The notes: generated from the sequence alone by a model not told the origin. Shown: positions 1 to 7,283, counted from the stretch's first letter. The stretch: 25,298 bases of DNA from Crocosphaera sp038442745 (GCF_038442745.1 NZ_JARVCN010000383.1:1-25298), one strand, 5' to 3'. Made by a program: numbers and translations.

Positions 1-24
1 CTCTATAAAAAACCCCATCTTCAT

Positions 25-49
25 TCTCATAAATCATTCCTGATTGCTA
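25..49 (-). repeat. MITE-like terminal repeat, copy A
   Basis: Read on the minus strand this begins TAGCAATCAGGAAT and continues into GATTTATGAGA. A near-identical 26-base sequence lies at 5321-5346 on the plus strand (TAGCAATCAGGAATTGATTC, then ATGAGA), with one indel and one substitution. The two match only over this terminal stretch, as expected for the ends of decayed small elements. Its TAGCAAT start resembles the TAGCAGT/TAGCAAT ends of the MITE at 423-544. Confidence 0.55.
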
Positions 50-273
50 TAGTAGGAGTGTAATCGGTAACGGAAACGTTAAAAGTCATAATTGCTATCT
101 TTGGTATTAGGATTTGGGTCTTTGAGATAAATGACTAGGATTTACCCTAAGTAAAATTTTGAGAAAAACAAAATGAAGCTACTTATCAAATAGCTAAAAA
201 TCTGTTAACACGCCATAAATTCAGCATTAAGCAGGGGTGTAACCTTTCGTTTATTGTGATTTCATTTGCTTAA

Positions 274-422
274 GTTCCTAATATATTTCAAATCTTCAGC
301 AGAAAAAATACAGGTTTATTCAGGAAAGTTCAGGAAAAAGTTCAGGAAAAGTTTAACCAGTTACCAGCCAGCACAACCTACCCTACAGATTTATTAGATG
401 ATATTTTCAATTTTGTGTCTGA
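274..422 (+). pseudogene. Possible protein remnant cut by the MITE
   Basis: The frame is open from 274 up to the MITE, with no start codon and a TAA just upstream. It reads VQEKVQEKFNQLP followed by DLLDDIFNFVS, which looks like genuine protein. It contains a small tandem duplication (VQEK twice). Removing the MITE and one target-duplication copy (125 bp) joins the frame to GAG TAA, so the original product may have ended just after the insertion point. A resemblance to short DUF2281-like antitoxins is only an impression. Low confidence. Confidence 0.2.
319..351 (+). repeat. Three-copy tandem repeat TTCAGGAAA(A)G
   Basis: Three consecutive copies of TTCAGGAAAG with 0, 2 and 1 extra A residues. 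In one frame the repeat encodes a repeated VQEK. It may be slippage in a decayed coding sequence. Confidence 0.7.
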
Positions 423-544
423 TAGCAGTTTTCAATTGGGTGTATCAAAATCTCGGTTTAGTGAGGGTGGGGAGTGTGGGAGGGGTGGGAAGTGCGGGGA
501 CTATTTTTCTTTGAGTTTGTAATCTATGCAAATGAAAATTGCTA
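423..544 (+). mobile_element. 122-bp MITE, copy 1
   Basis: The element starts TAGCAGTTTTCAATT and ends AATGAAAATTGCTA, so its ends are inverted repeats (TAGCARTTTTCAWTT). It is flanked by direct TGA at 420-422 and 545-547, a 3-bp target duplication. A second copy lies at 21187-21330 and is almost identical apart from a 22-bp insertion. It has no coding capacity and would need a transposase supplied elsewhere. A T-N-A 3-bp duplication is compatible with an IS5-type (IS1031-like) partner, but that is inference. Confidence 0.85.
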
Positions 545-788
545 TGAGTAAATTTTAGAAGATGATGAAAATCTACACACCGCAAAATATATAAAAGAAC
601 TCTAAAATAAAAAATATTATAAAAAAGTGCAATAAATCATTTCTATAGCTTCCATAGCAAATAAAAAAGATGATCTTCAAGACAACACTTTTAAAAAGAT
701 TTTTAAACTAGCAAGAAGTTGTCGCATATTAATTTCACACATTTATTGTACTTTAACTATTCAAGTGGATTTCATATTAACTCTAATA

Positions 789-1415
789 TCAAGCAAAATT
801 TTTCTTAAGGTAAATTCTAATCTGCTCCTGGATCTTTTCAATACTATCTATGGCATCTATTGTTAATATTTTTCCGTTGTAAGATTGAAAAATTTGTTGA
901 TAATTATCTTTTACTTGCTGTAGTTTTTCTTGGGTTTCATAAACCTCTTTAAAGACAACATTATCAAGACGAGATAAAGCCATTTCTAAAGGAATGTCTA
1001 GATAAATTACCAAATCTGGGTTAGGGAAGCGTTTATTTAACCCATAGACAAAGTTAAATTCTTCGGCATTATTAGTATTATAAGCCAAAGAAGAAAAGTA
1101 ATAACGAGTAGCAATTACGTGATAACTATCCTCTTTAATCAGTTTATAAACACCATTAACTTCATTGTATAAATGATCATGTCTGTCTGCAGCAAACAAA
1201 TAAGCCATTTGTTGATCAAATTTGGTCTTGTCTTTGATGGCAAAGATGGGATCTTGCATTGCTTTTCTAATCAACTTACCAATGACTCCTTCTGTTGGTT
1301 CAGAACTAATAATTGCCGAATCCCCTTGATTGATGAAGTAGTGTTTCAGTAATTCTGCTTGGGTTGTTTTTCCTGACTTATCAATTCCTTCTAAAACAAT
1401 AAATAAAGGTTGCAT
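789..1415 (-). CDS. Thymidylate kinase-like protein
   Basis: A 208-residue P-loop kinase of the dTMP kinase family, which phosphorylates dTMP to dTDP in DNA precursor synthesis. The Walker A loop is at residues 10-18 (GIDKSGKTT). FAADRHDHL near residue 75 matches the conserved Tmk nucleotide-binding stretch, and PDLVIYLDIP near 133 is the usual strand before the lid. The substrate-site motif normally written DRYxxSxxAYQ appears as TRYYFSSLAYN (residues 103-113), so the first aspartate is replaced. That and the divergent sequence suggest a second, non-housekeeping or archaeal-type Tmk rather than the main cyanobacterial enzyme. The ATG at 1415 puts the P-loop at its usual distance from the N terminus; no strong ribosome site is seen. 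It stands alone on the minus strand, 94 bp downstream of the MAPEG gene. Confidence 0.8.
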   Translation of the reverse strand: MQPLFIVLEGIDKSGKTTQAELLKHYFINQGDSAIISSEPTEGVIGKLIRKAMQDPIFAIKDKTKFDQQMAYLFAADRHDHLYNEVNGVYKLIKEDSYHVIATRYYFSSLAYNTNNAEEFNFVYGLNKRFPNPDLVIYLDIPLEMALSRLDNVVFKEVYETQEKLQQVKDNYQQIFQSYNGKILTIDAIDSIEKIQEQIRIYLKKNFA

Positions 1416-1509
1416 TATTTCTTGATTTTTCTCAAATTACTTTTACTAGATAAAAAACAAACAACCTTCATATTGCAAAAGCTGTTTGTCTTCTATAATC
1501 AACATAAAA

Positions 1510-1902
1510 CTATTTAATAAACACCATAGTCATACCGATTAACGAACCAACCAATAAAGTTAGGCTACTCAAAGAACTAATAGCAAAACCAATCATTCTT
1601 TTCTCGGCAGCTTGATAGTATCCAAGAGCATATAAAATTCTGCCAAGTACCCAAACTAAGCCAATTCCTGCCCCACAAGTTGAGTTGATATAGAAACAAA
1701 ATAACCATAATAAAGGTAGGAAAAATATTATCTGTTCTAGAGTATTTTGTTGAGTTCTTAATGCTCTTTCAAAATTAGGATCACCGCTAGTTGCAGGGGG
1801 CATAACTTTATACTTAAATCTAGTGCGGCCTACATTCATTGTGATAAGAAAATAGACGATTAATGCTAAAACTGTTACTATGCTGGGGTAGATAGCTTCC
1901 AT
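1510..1902 (-). CDS. MAPEG family membrane protein
   Basis: A 130-residue integral membrane protein. The family (membrane-associated proteins in eicosanoid and glutathione metabolism) forms small four-helix glutathione-dependent enzymes. The signature appears as FERALRTQQNTLEQIIFF around residues 44-61, matching the family pattern of Arg, Asn and Glu ahead of a hydrophobic helix. GRILYALGYY near 87 is the second conserved block. Four hydrophobic segments are visible, near residues 5-22, 56-73, 76-96 and 105-128. The length is normal for bacterial members. Bacterial substrates are mostly unknown. The glutathione S-transferase at 6472-7191 is too far away to imply a shared operon. Confidence 0.88.
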   Translation of the reverse strand: MEAIYPSIVTVLALIVYFLITMNVGRTRFKYKVMPPATSGDPNFERALRTQQNTLEQIIFFLPLLWLFCFYINSTCGAGIGLVWVLGRILYALGYYQAAEKRMIGFAISSLSSLTLLVGSLIGMTMVFIK

Positions 1903-2080
1903 TGCTTTTTAGTTATTAAATAATAAATTCCATGTCATCTTAGCATATTATATAATTATAGGTCAATTTTATTCTTGACTAATAATTATAGAGTTGCTCA
2001 ATTAACTTTGATAACCACAGTTTTTTTCTAGTCTATAAAACTGTACTAAGATTCACAAATAAGTAAAAAACTAATTAATA

Positions 2081-2710
2081 ATGGCAACTTATCCAGACCC
2101 AAACCAAACCTATCCTTTAAAAAACTACCAACATCTTTGCTTTCTGAAAAATATTATTAGTAATCCTAATATTATTGTGGGAGATTTTACCTATTATGAT
2201 GACTTAGAAAACCCTCATGATTTTGAAAAGAATGTCTTGTATCATTTTGATTTTATTGGCGACAAATTAATTATCGGCAAGTTCTGCTCTATTGCTAGTG
2301 GGGTAAAATTTATTATGAATGGTGCTAACCATCCCCTTAATTACTTTACAAATTATCCCTTTGCCATCTTTGGTAATGGATGGGAAAATACCATGTCTGT
2401 TGAAGGAACCTCAAAAGGAAATACAACCATCGGCAATGATGTTTGGCTAGGCTATAATGCCGTAATCATGCCTGGAATAAACATTGGAGACGGAGCAATT
2501 ATTGCTACTAATGCAGTGGTAACAAAAAACGTTGAGCCTTATACAATTGTCGGCGGAAATCCTGCTAAGATAATCAGAAAGCGTTTTAGTGATGAAGCAA
2601 TTAGTTTACTTTTAAAATTACAATGGTGGAATTGGACAATAGAAAAAATAACCGAAAATATTCCCAACTTGTGTAGTAATAACCTAGAAAATTTAAAGAA
2701 ACTAACTTGA
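2081..2710 (+). CDS. CatB/Vat-type xenobiotic acetyltransferase (hexapeptide repeat)
   Basis: A 209-residue left-handed beta-helix acetyltransferase of the XAT class, which includes type B chloramphenicol and streptogramin A acetyltransferases. These trimers transfer acetyl from acetyl-CoA to small hydroxylated acceptors. Visible features are IGKFCSIASGVKFIMNGANH (residues 65-84), with His84 in the position of the catalytic histidine; the hexapeptide-rich stretch IGNDVWLGYNAVIMPGINIG near 117-136; and the C-terminal VGGNPAKIIRKRF. The length fits the class. Chromosomal cyanobacterial members need not confer resistance, and the acceptor cannot be told from sequence. The next gene starts just after this stop, whose TGA overlaps that gene's ribosome site, so the two are probably co-transcribed. 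Confidence 0.9.
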   Translation: MATYPDPNQTYPLKNYQHLCFLKNIISNPNIIVGDFTYYDDLENPHDFEKNVLYHFDFIGDKLIIGKFCSIASGVKFIMNGANHPLNYFTNYPFAIFGNGWENTMSVEGTSKGNTTIGNDVWLGYNAVIMPGINIGDGAIIATNAVVTKNVEPYTIVGGNPAKIIRKRFSDEAISLLLKLQWWNWTIEKITENIPNLCSNNLENLKKLT

Positions 2711-2723
2711 GGAATTGCCAAAA

Positions 2724-3194
2724 GTGAAAAAAATAGAATCTATCAATATTCGACTTGCCCAAACCGAGGATGTAGAAACCCTTTTCCAGATTAGAACCAG
2801 TGTCAAAGAAAACTATCAGTCCCGCGAAGAAATCGCAGCCCTTGGCATCACACCTGCATCAGTAGCTAAAATGTTGCAGGTAGATTGTTGTGCTTGGATC
2901 GCTGAAATTGAGCAACAACCATTAGGCTTTTCTATTGCTAATCGAACCGAAAAAACGATTCTTGGACTTTTCGTATTACCCGAGTTTGAAAATAGGGGCA
3001 TAGGTCGTGCCTTAATGGAAAAAACAGAAAATTGGCTTAAAAATAAAGGTGCTAAAGAAATTTGGCTATTAACAGGTAACGATCCAAAATTAAGAGCCTA
3101 CGGTTTTTATCGTCACCTTGGTTGGATTGCTGTTGGGGTAGAATCAGAAGGGGCAATGAAAGGTGAAATGAAATTTGTTAAGCATATAGGGTAA
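2724..3194 (+). CDS. GNAT family N-acetyltransferase
   Basis: A GNAT-fold acetyltransferase of about 156 residues. It opens with the typical INIRLAQTEDVETLF first strand and helix. The acetyl-CoA-binding motif A is LFVLPEFENRGIGRALM (V/I-x-x-x-x-R/Q-G-x-G form), followed by WLLTGNDPKLRAYGFYRHLG, the usual C-terminal block. The frame can open at TTG 2715, but GTG 2724 is preferred. GAGG at 2709-2712, overlapping the upstream stop, lies 11 nt before the GTG and only 2 nt before the TTG. The gene follows the CatB-like acetyltransferase closely and is probably in its operon. The substrate is unknown. Confidence 0.88.
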   Translation: MKKIESINIRLAQTEDVETLFQIRTSVKENYQSREEIAALGITPASVAKMLQVDCCAWIAEIEQQPLGFSIANRTEKTILGLFVLPEFENRGIGRALMEKTENWLKNKGAKEIWLLTGNDPKLRAYGFYRHLGWIAVGVESEGAMKGEMKFVKHIG

Positions 3195-3309
3195 CTGATG
3201 AAAATCATAAAAACGATCCAAAGTAGTGTTTTGTTTACAATAGTTTGCTAAAGTAACTATTAAGCCTATCACTCGACCATTACCCACAAGCAAGAAAAAC
3301 TAACGATCT

Positions 3310-4440
3310 ATGCCAGGTGACTACTACGAAATTCTTGGGGTTGACCGTAACGCCAATAAAGATGACTTAAAAAAAGCTTATCGTCGTCTCGCGCGACAAT
3401 ACCACCCCGATGTTAATAAAGAAACAGGGGCCGAAGAACGATTCAAAGAAATTAACCGCGCCTACGAAGTATTATCCGAACCAGAAACCCGTAGTCGTTA
3501 CGATCAGTTTGGAGAAGCAGGTGTCAGTGGTGCCGGAGGCTTCAACTACGGCGATATGGGTGACATGGGCGGTTTTGCTGATATTTTTGAAACTATTTTT
3601 AACGGCTTTGGAGGCGGCGCAGGAACGGGAGGAACCCGTCGTCGTACAGGACCGGCCAAAGGGGATGATCTGCGCCTCGATCTTAAACTAGATTTTCGTG
3701 AGGCTATTTTTGGGGGAGAAAAAGAAATTCGTATTCCCCATCTAGAAATTTGCCAAGTGTGTAAGGGAGATGGAGCAAAACCTGGAACTGGTGCAAAAAT
3801 CTGTTCTACTTGTAACGGTCAAGGCCAAGTCCGTCGTACCACTCGTACCCCCTTTGGCAGTTTTGCTCAAGTATCCACCTGTCCCACTTGTAACGGTCAA
3901 GGACAGGTAATAGAAGAAAAATGCGAAGTCTGTAACGGTGCCGGACGCAGACAGGTGACAGAAAAAGTTAAAATAACTATTCCCGGTGGGGTCGATGACG
4001 GAACCCGTCTCAGGGTATCTCGTAAGGGAGACGCAGGGCTACGGGGAGGACCTCCAGGTGATCTCTACGTTTATCTGTACGTCGAACCAGATAAGGTGTT
4101 TACCCGAGACAAAATGAACATCCTCTCGGAGATTACCATTAGTTATCTTCAAGCCATTTTAGGATGTACCGTAACCATAGATACAGTGGACGGAGAACAG
4201 GAATTGACCATTCCTGCTGGAACTCAACCTAATACAGTCCTAACCCTAGAAAATCTAGGGGTTCCCAAACTAGGCAACGATGCTATTCGTGGTGACCATC
4301 TTATTACTGTAATAGTGGACATTCCCACTCGTATCAACGCAGAAGAGCGTGAACTACTAGAACAGTTAGCCCACATCAAGGGTCAAAGTCATGGCAAAGG
4401 CGGTTTAGAAGCCTTTTTAGGGAGCTTATTTCAAAAATGA
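3310..4440 (+). CDS. dnaJ: Chaperone protein DnaJ (type A/I)
   Basis: A 376-residue class A J-protein, the co-chaperone that stimulates DnaK ATPase and delivers unfolded clients. The J domain spans residues 4-68 with HPD at 32-34. A Gly/Phe-rich linker follows (about 70-115). Next are four CxxCxGxG zinc motifs with cysteine pairs at 148/151, 165/168, 191/194 and 205/208, then the C-terminal client-binding and dimerisation domains. All key residues and the full length are present. No grpE or dnaK lies upstream in this window; a 115-bp gap separates it from the GNAT gene, so it probably has its own promoter. Its TGA overlaps the ATG of the TusA-like gene. Confidence 0.97.
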   Translation: MPGDYYEILGVDRNANKDDLKKAYRRLARQYHPDVNKETGAEERFKEINRAYEVLSEPETRSRYDQFGEAGVSGAGGFNYGDMGDMGGFADIFETIFNGFGGGAGTGGTRRRTGPAKGDDLRLDLKLDFREAIFGGEKEIRIPHLEICQVCKGDGAKPGTGAKICSTCNGQGQVRRTTRTPFGSFAQVSTCPTCNGQGQVIEEKCEVCNGAGRRQVTEKVKITIPGGVDDGTRLRVSRKGDAGLRGGPPGDLYVYLYVEPDKVFTRDKMNILSEITISYLQAILGCTVTIDTVDGEQELTIPAGTQPNTVLTLENLGVPKLGNDAIRGDHLITVIVDIPTRINAEERELLEQLAHIKGQSHGKGGLEAFLGSLFQK

Positions 4441-4676
4441 ACCTGCCAACATCGGATACGCTTTTACTTGATCTTCGGGGAACCCCTTGCCCCATTAACT
4501 TCGTTCGCACTAAATTAAAATTGGAGCAAATGTCCCCCGGTTCTCTGTTGGAAGTATGGTTAGATCCAGGGGAACCTATCGAACAGGTTCCCGATAGTTT
4601 AACAATGGAAGGCTATCATGTTGAAAACATTGATGACCGTCAGGGATTTTTCTCTCTTAAAGTTCGTCGTTCTTGA
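4437..4676 (+). CDS. TusA/SirA-like sulfurtransferase-family protein
   Basis: A 79-residue protein of the TusA/SirA/YedF family, small two-layer folds that carry persulfide sulfur on a Cys-Pro motif. The signature is LDLRGTPCPINFVRTKL, with Cys18-Pro19 at the N-terminal helix cap. The length matches the family. It overlaps dnaJ by ATGA, so translation is almost certainly coupled. The link to DnaJ suggests a role near protein or tRNA quality control or sulfur transfer in cyanobacteria, but the actual acceptor is unknown. I do not assign tusA, because family members have diverse roles. Confidence 0.88.
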   Translation: MNLPTSDTLLLDLRGTPCPINFVRTKLKLEQMSPGSLLEVWLDPGEPIEQVPDSLTMEGYHVENIDDRQGFFSLKVRRS

Positions 4677-5066
4677 AATTGAGGTTGTTTTGTCTCTATT
4701 GATAGTTAAGGAGGTACGAAAAAAGCATTAGATTGGGTCACTTTTGGTTTAATACCATAAACAATATATTTTTCAATTGTTAGTGATTGTTGGAAAAAGT
4801 TAAAGATTGTATTATCTATATTTAAAAAAAATCAACTAGGGAATTTATCCCCCTTGTTCTTCCAGATTTTGTTATCTTTTTGAATGCCCTCATTACCAAC
4901 GTAAATTCGATCTTAGGAGTTATGAGGGCTATTCTTCTTTGCTTCGAGGGGAGTTAAGTATTCTTTGAGGGTATGATATTTGTTAGAGACTTCTTAACTT
5001 AACCAACGACCATACCGAGGATTACTCGGTATGGGAATGCTAGGTGACAGATCTTCTATAATTTGC
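4677..5066. other. 390-bp gap with hairpins and a possible gene remnant
   Basis: No intact gene is seen. The stretch contains a wide inverted repeat (GCCCTCAT at 4886-4893 and ATGAGGGC at 4922-4929) and a perfect 10-bp-stem hairpin at 5010-5034. On the minus strand, about 34 codons ending at a TAA at 4994-4996 read like a protein tail (with EQLFEQIIEDL and NPRYGRWLS). That frame has an in-frame stop just upstream and overlaps the end of the small membrane gene, so it is at most a remnant. Confidence 0.5.
5010..5034. terminator. Perfect hairpin between convergent genes
   Basis: CCATACCGAG and CTCGGTATGG form a 10-bp perfect stem around a 5-nt loop. It lies between the convergent TusA-like gene and the small membrane gene. 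Neither side has a clear T tract, so it could be a non-canonical terminator or part of a repeat element. Confidence 0.4.
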
Positions 5067-5264
5067 TCAAACAACTGTTCTAGATAAGCGGAATGCCCAG
5101 AAAGTCAGAAGGGCTGCTACTATAACCGCTAAGACAGAGATTACAAAGGGAACTGTCCATACTCCTACCATTGCTTGCCATTGAAACAGGATTCTCAATA
5201 GATGTAACAATCCAATTAAGGAAAAAATTACACCTGAAATTAGCAAATATCTCTTTTCATTCAT
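5067..5264 (-). CDS. Small two-helix membrane protein, unknown function
   Basis: A 65-residue protein with two hydrophobic segments, about residues 7-25 (LLISGVIFSLIGLLHLLRI) and 33-57 (ending in AVIVAALLTFWAF), joined by a short loop. The family is not recognised. The frame can open at a TTG at 5279, but ATG 5264 (MNEKRYLL) is preferred because GGAGGG lies 7 nt upstream on the minus strand. This is a strong ribosome site for the window and supports a real gene. No neighbour suggests a function. Confidence 0.72.
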   Translation of the reverse strand: MNEKRYLLISGVIFSLIGLLHLLRILFQWQAMVGVWTVPFVISVLAVIVAALLTFWAFRLSRTVV

Positions 5265-5320
5265 GGTTCTTCCCTCCAATTACTTACTTTTTTTACAGAA
5301 AGAACTTTCTATCTCCATTA

Positions 5321-5346
5321 TAGCAATCAGGAATTGATTCATGAGA
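5321..5346 (+). repeat. MITE-like terminal repeat, copy B
   Basis: This matches 25-49 (minus strand) over 26 bases with one indel and one substitution, starting TAGCAATCAGG. The following 50 bases carry imperfect heptads (CAGTGAC, CAATGAC, CAGTTAT) and run up to the MarC-like start, so the upstream region of that gene is partly repeat-derived. Confidence 0.55.
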
Positions 5347-5397
5347 TATCTTTTTTCCCAGTGACCAATGACCAGTTATCCTTATAGTAGGACAACA

Positions 5398-6381
5398 ATG
5401 AAGTTAATTCAAAATAGAATTGATAGTATACTTACACAATTCAAAAACAAAAGATGGACTAATTGCAACACTAAATTAATTTTTAGTTGGTCTACTCTCT
5501 TGATTTATGGATTTATTTTTTTCTGTAATTTGACAATTTTATCAGTTAATTCTTTTGCTCAACCTTTAGATATTTATCAAAACCCGTCGTTAACAATAGT
5601 CCAAAATGCTTGTGGAAATGTTGATGAATGTATGATTATATCAAGTACAGAACAAAATAATGATTCTGATCAATTAGAAACTGATTTAAGGACTTTGATC
5701 GAACACCAAATAAGATTTATTCAGGATCTGAGAAAAATTTATGGGAAAGACTCTTGGTCTAGATTAACTATAATTTTATTTATGACAATTGGACCGCTAA
5801 AAATAATTCCAGTGTTTACAAGACTGACTCAAAATGCCAGTAAAAAAATCAGAATACAACTAGCTGTAAGGAGTTTTGCTTTATCAACTTTGTCTATTTT
5901 TACAGTAGCTTTAACCAGTGAAAGTATCTTAAATAAGTACAAAATTAGTTTAAGTGCTTTAATAGTAGCCGCAGGAATTGTCTTATTTTTAATTTCACTC
6001 AAGATGCTTTTAGCTCAATATTTACCTCAAGAAAATAATCCCCTTCCCATACCCGAAGATCCTCTAACAGCATTAATTTCTCCACTTACCTTTCCGACAA
6101 TTTTAACCCCCCAAGGTATAGCATTAGTAATGATTTCTATGACCGTAGCACAAAGACTTGATAACAATGCTAATAAAATTTTGGGTTTAATTATGATCGT
6201 CATGATTCTCAATTTGCTTTGTATGCTATACGCAAGACAAATTTTAATTTTACTCAAACCAACATTACTTCAAGTTTTAAATTTAATGTTAAGCATTGTT
6301 CAGTTAGCTTTAGCTATCTCTTTTATTTTTTCGGGGGTAACTTTACAAATACTTACAATTAACTACATTCTTAAACAATAA
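5398..6381 (+). CDS. MarC-like multi-pass membrane protein with N-terminal extension
   Basis: About 327 residues. Residues 28-51 form a hydrophobic stretch ending in VNSFAQ, which looks like a signal or anchor segment after a basic N terminus. A soluble acidic stretch follows. From about residue 120 there are six hydrophobic segments of the MarC/UPF0056 type, including IGPLKIIPVFTRLT (compare the family's D-P-x-G-x-x-P-x-F) and SPLTFPTILTPQGIA in the second half (compare the proline-rich A-x-P-L family repeat). The core is divergent and the N-terminal extension is unusual; MarC proteins are about 200-220 residues. ATG 5398 is chosen because TAGGA lies 5 nt upstream. An in-frame ATG at 5368 has no ribosome site and sits in repeat-derived sequence. 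The transported substrate is unknown. Confidence 0.72.
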   Translation: MKLIQNRIDSILTQFKNKRWTNCNTKLIFSWSTLLIYGFIFFCNLTILSVNSFAQPLDIYQNPSLTIVQNACGNVDECMIISSTEQNNDSDQLETDLRTLIEHQIRFIQDLRKIYGKDSWSRLTIILFMTIGPLKIIPVFTRLTQNASKKIRIQLAVRSFALSTLSIFTVALTSESILNKYKISLSALIVAAGIVLFLISLKMLLAQYLPQENNPLPIPEDPLTALISPLTFPTILTPQGIALVMISMTVAQRLDNNANKILGLIMIVMILNLLCMLYARQILILLKPTLLQVLNLMLSIVQLALAISFIFSGVTLQILTINYILKQ

Positions 6382-6471
6382 ATGTTATTGTAATAAAGAA
6401 ATTTTATTGTTATGTATTTTTCAAGTCAACTTTGCAGTGTTCATATATTTTAACTAACAGGAGATTTGAAC

Positions 6472-7191
6472 ATGACAAATAGAGACATTCATCTCTATAC
6501 CGCTTCCACAATGAATGGCTGGAAACCAGTTATTTTTCTTGAAGAAGCTGGCGTAGAATATGACCTAACTTATATTGACTTTTCTAAGAAGGAACAGAAG
6601 TCTCCAGAGTATATTAAACTCAATCCTAATGGACGTATTCCCACAATTGTTGATCGTTCCAATAATGATTTTGTTGTTTTTGAGTCCGGTGCAATTTTAT
6701 GGTACTTAGCAGAGAAATATAATAAATTTCTTCCGTCAGATGCTAACGAAAAATCCCGAACCTTGCAGTGGTTGATGTTTCAAATGGCTGGAATAGGTCC
6801 AATGATGGGACAAGCGATGTATTTTCAGCGCATTGCTGCTAAACAAGGTCATGAAGATGAGTTTGCCATCAGACGTTATGTAGATGAGAGTCGTCGCTTG
6901 TTAGAAGTTTTAAATACTCATCTTGAAGGTCGTCAATACTTGGTTAACGATGAATTCACCATCGCCGATATAGCAACCTATCCTTGGGCCAGAGCTTATT
7001 ATTGGGCAAAAGTTTCTGTAGAGGGGTTACCTCATCTTCAAGCTTGGTTTGACCGTATTGATAAACGAGAAGCTACTCAACGCGCTCTGTCTATTCCTAA
7101 ACCTTATTGGGCCTTTTTTGGTAAAGGGGATATTGAGGCTGTTGAACGTGAAAATGCGGCTAGATTTGAAAGTGATGTCAAAAAAACGTAA
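6472..7191 (+). CDS. Glutathione S-transferase family protein
   Basis: About 239 residues with the two-domain GST layout. The N-terminal thioredoxin-like half carries LYTASTMNGWKPVIFLEEAG. It continues with the conserved cis-proline region (LNPNGRIPTIVD) and the glutathione-binding FESGAILWYLAEKY, where Glu-Ser contact the gamma-glutamyl group. The all-helical C-terminal half carries NDEFTIADIATYPW, the N-capping/hydrophobic staple motif. The pattern resembles YfcG/Ure2p-like (nu class) disulfide-bond oxidoreductases, but class assignment is tentative. ATG 6472 is chosen: AGGAG lies 8 nt upstream, whereas the TTG at 6466 is too close to it. Its 3' end overlaps the start of the redoxin remnant. 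Confidence 0.93.
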   Translation: MTNRDIHLYTASTMNGWKPVIFLEEAGVEYDLTYIDFSKKEQKSPEYIKLNPNGRIPTIVDRSNNDFVVFESGAILWYLAEKYNKFLPSDANEKSRTLQWLMFQMAGIGPMMGQAMYFQRIAAKQGHEDEFAIRRYVDESRRLLEVLNTHLEGRQYLVNDEFTIADIATYPWARAYYWAKVSVEGLPHLQAWFDRIDKREATQRALSIPKPYWAFFGKGDIEAVERENAARFESDVKKT

Positions 7192-7283
7192 TCTGAAATC
7201 GGGTGATTGTGTGCTTAATTTTTCCCTGCCTAATGCAGATGGGTAAGGTTGTAAAATTACAAGAATATCCTCTTGTTCATTGA
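7175..7283 (+). pseudogene. Redoxin (AhpC/TSA-type) N-terminal remnant
   Basis: ATG 7175 opens MSKKRNLKSGDCVLNFSLP then NADG before a TAA at 7244. Dropping one G from the GGG at 7241-7243 lets the frame continue as KVVKLQEYPLVH to a TGA at 7281. Together NFSLPNADGKVVKLQEY is a clear match to the N-terminal consensus of thioredoxin-like peroxiredoxins (DFSLPxADGKxVxLxD). The active-site region that should follow is missing, so a frameshift and a large deletion have destroyed the gene. Its first codons overlap the end of the glutathione S-transferase, so the two may once have been co-transcribed. Confidence 0.6.

Larger units (their letters stand above)
1..788. other. Gene-free region with repeat elements and remnants
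   Basis: No intact gene is visible on either strand. The stretch holds a MITE-like end at 25-49, a three-copy tandem repeat at 319-351 and a complete 122-bp MITE at 423-544. Several short open stretches read like protein remnants: plus-strand segments around 170-270 (with AKNLLTRHKFSIK), 274-422 (with DLLDDIFNFVS) and 558-605 (with EDDENLHTAKYIKEL). None has a start codon, ribosome site and full-length frame together. I read it as a decayed intergenic region. Confidence 0.6.

Noticed and set aside
7049..7246. 65-codon plus-strand ORF overlapping the GST gene
   Set aside because: The first two thirds are a shadow of the GST gene; only the last 23 codons (the redoxin remnant from 7175) are meaningful.
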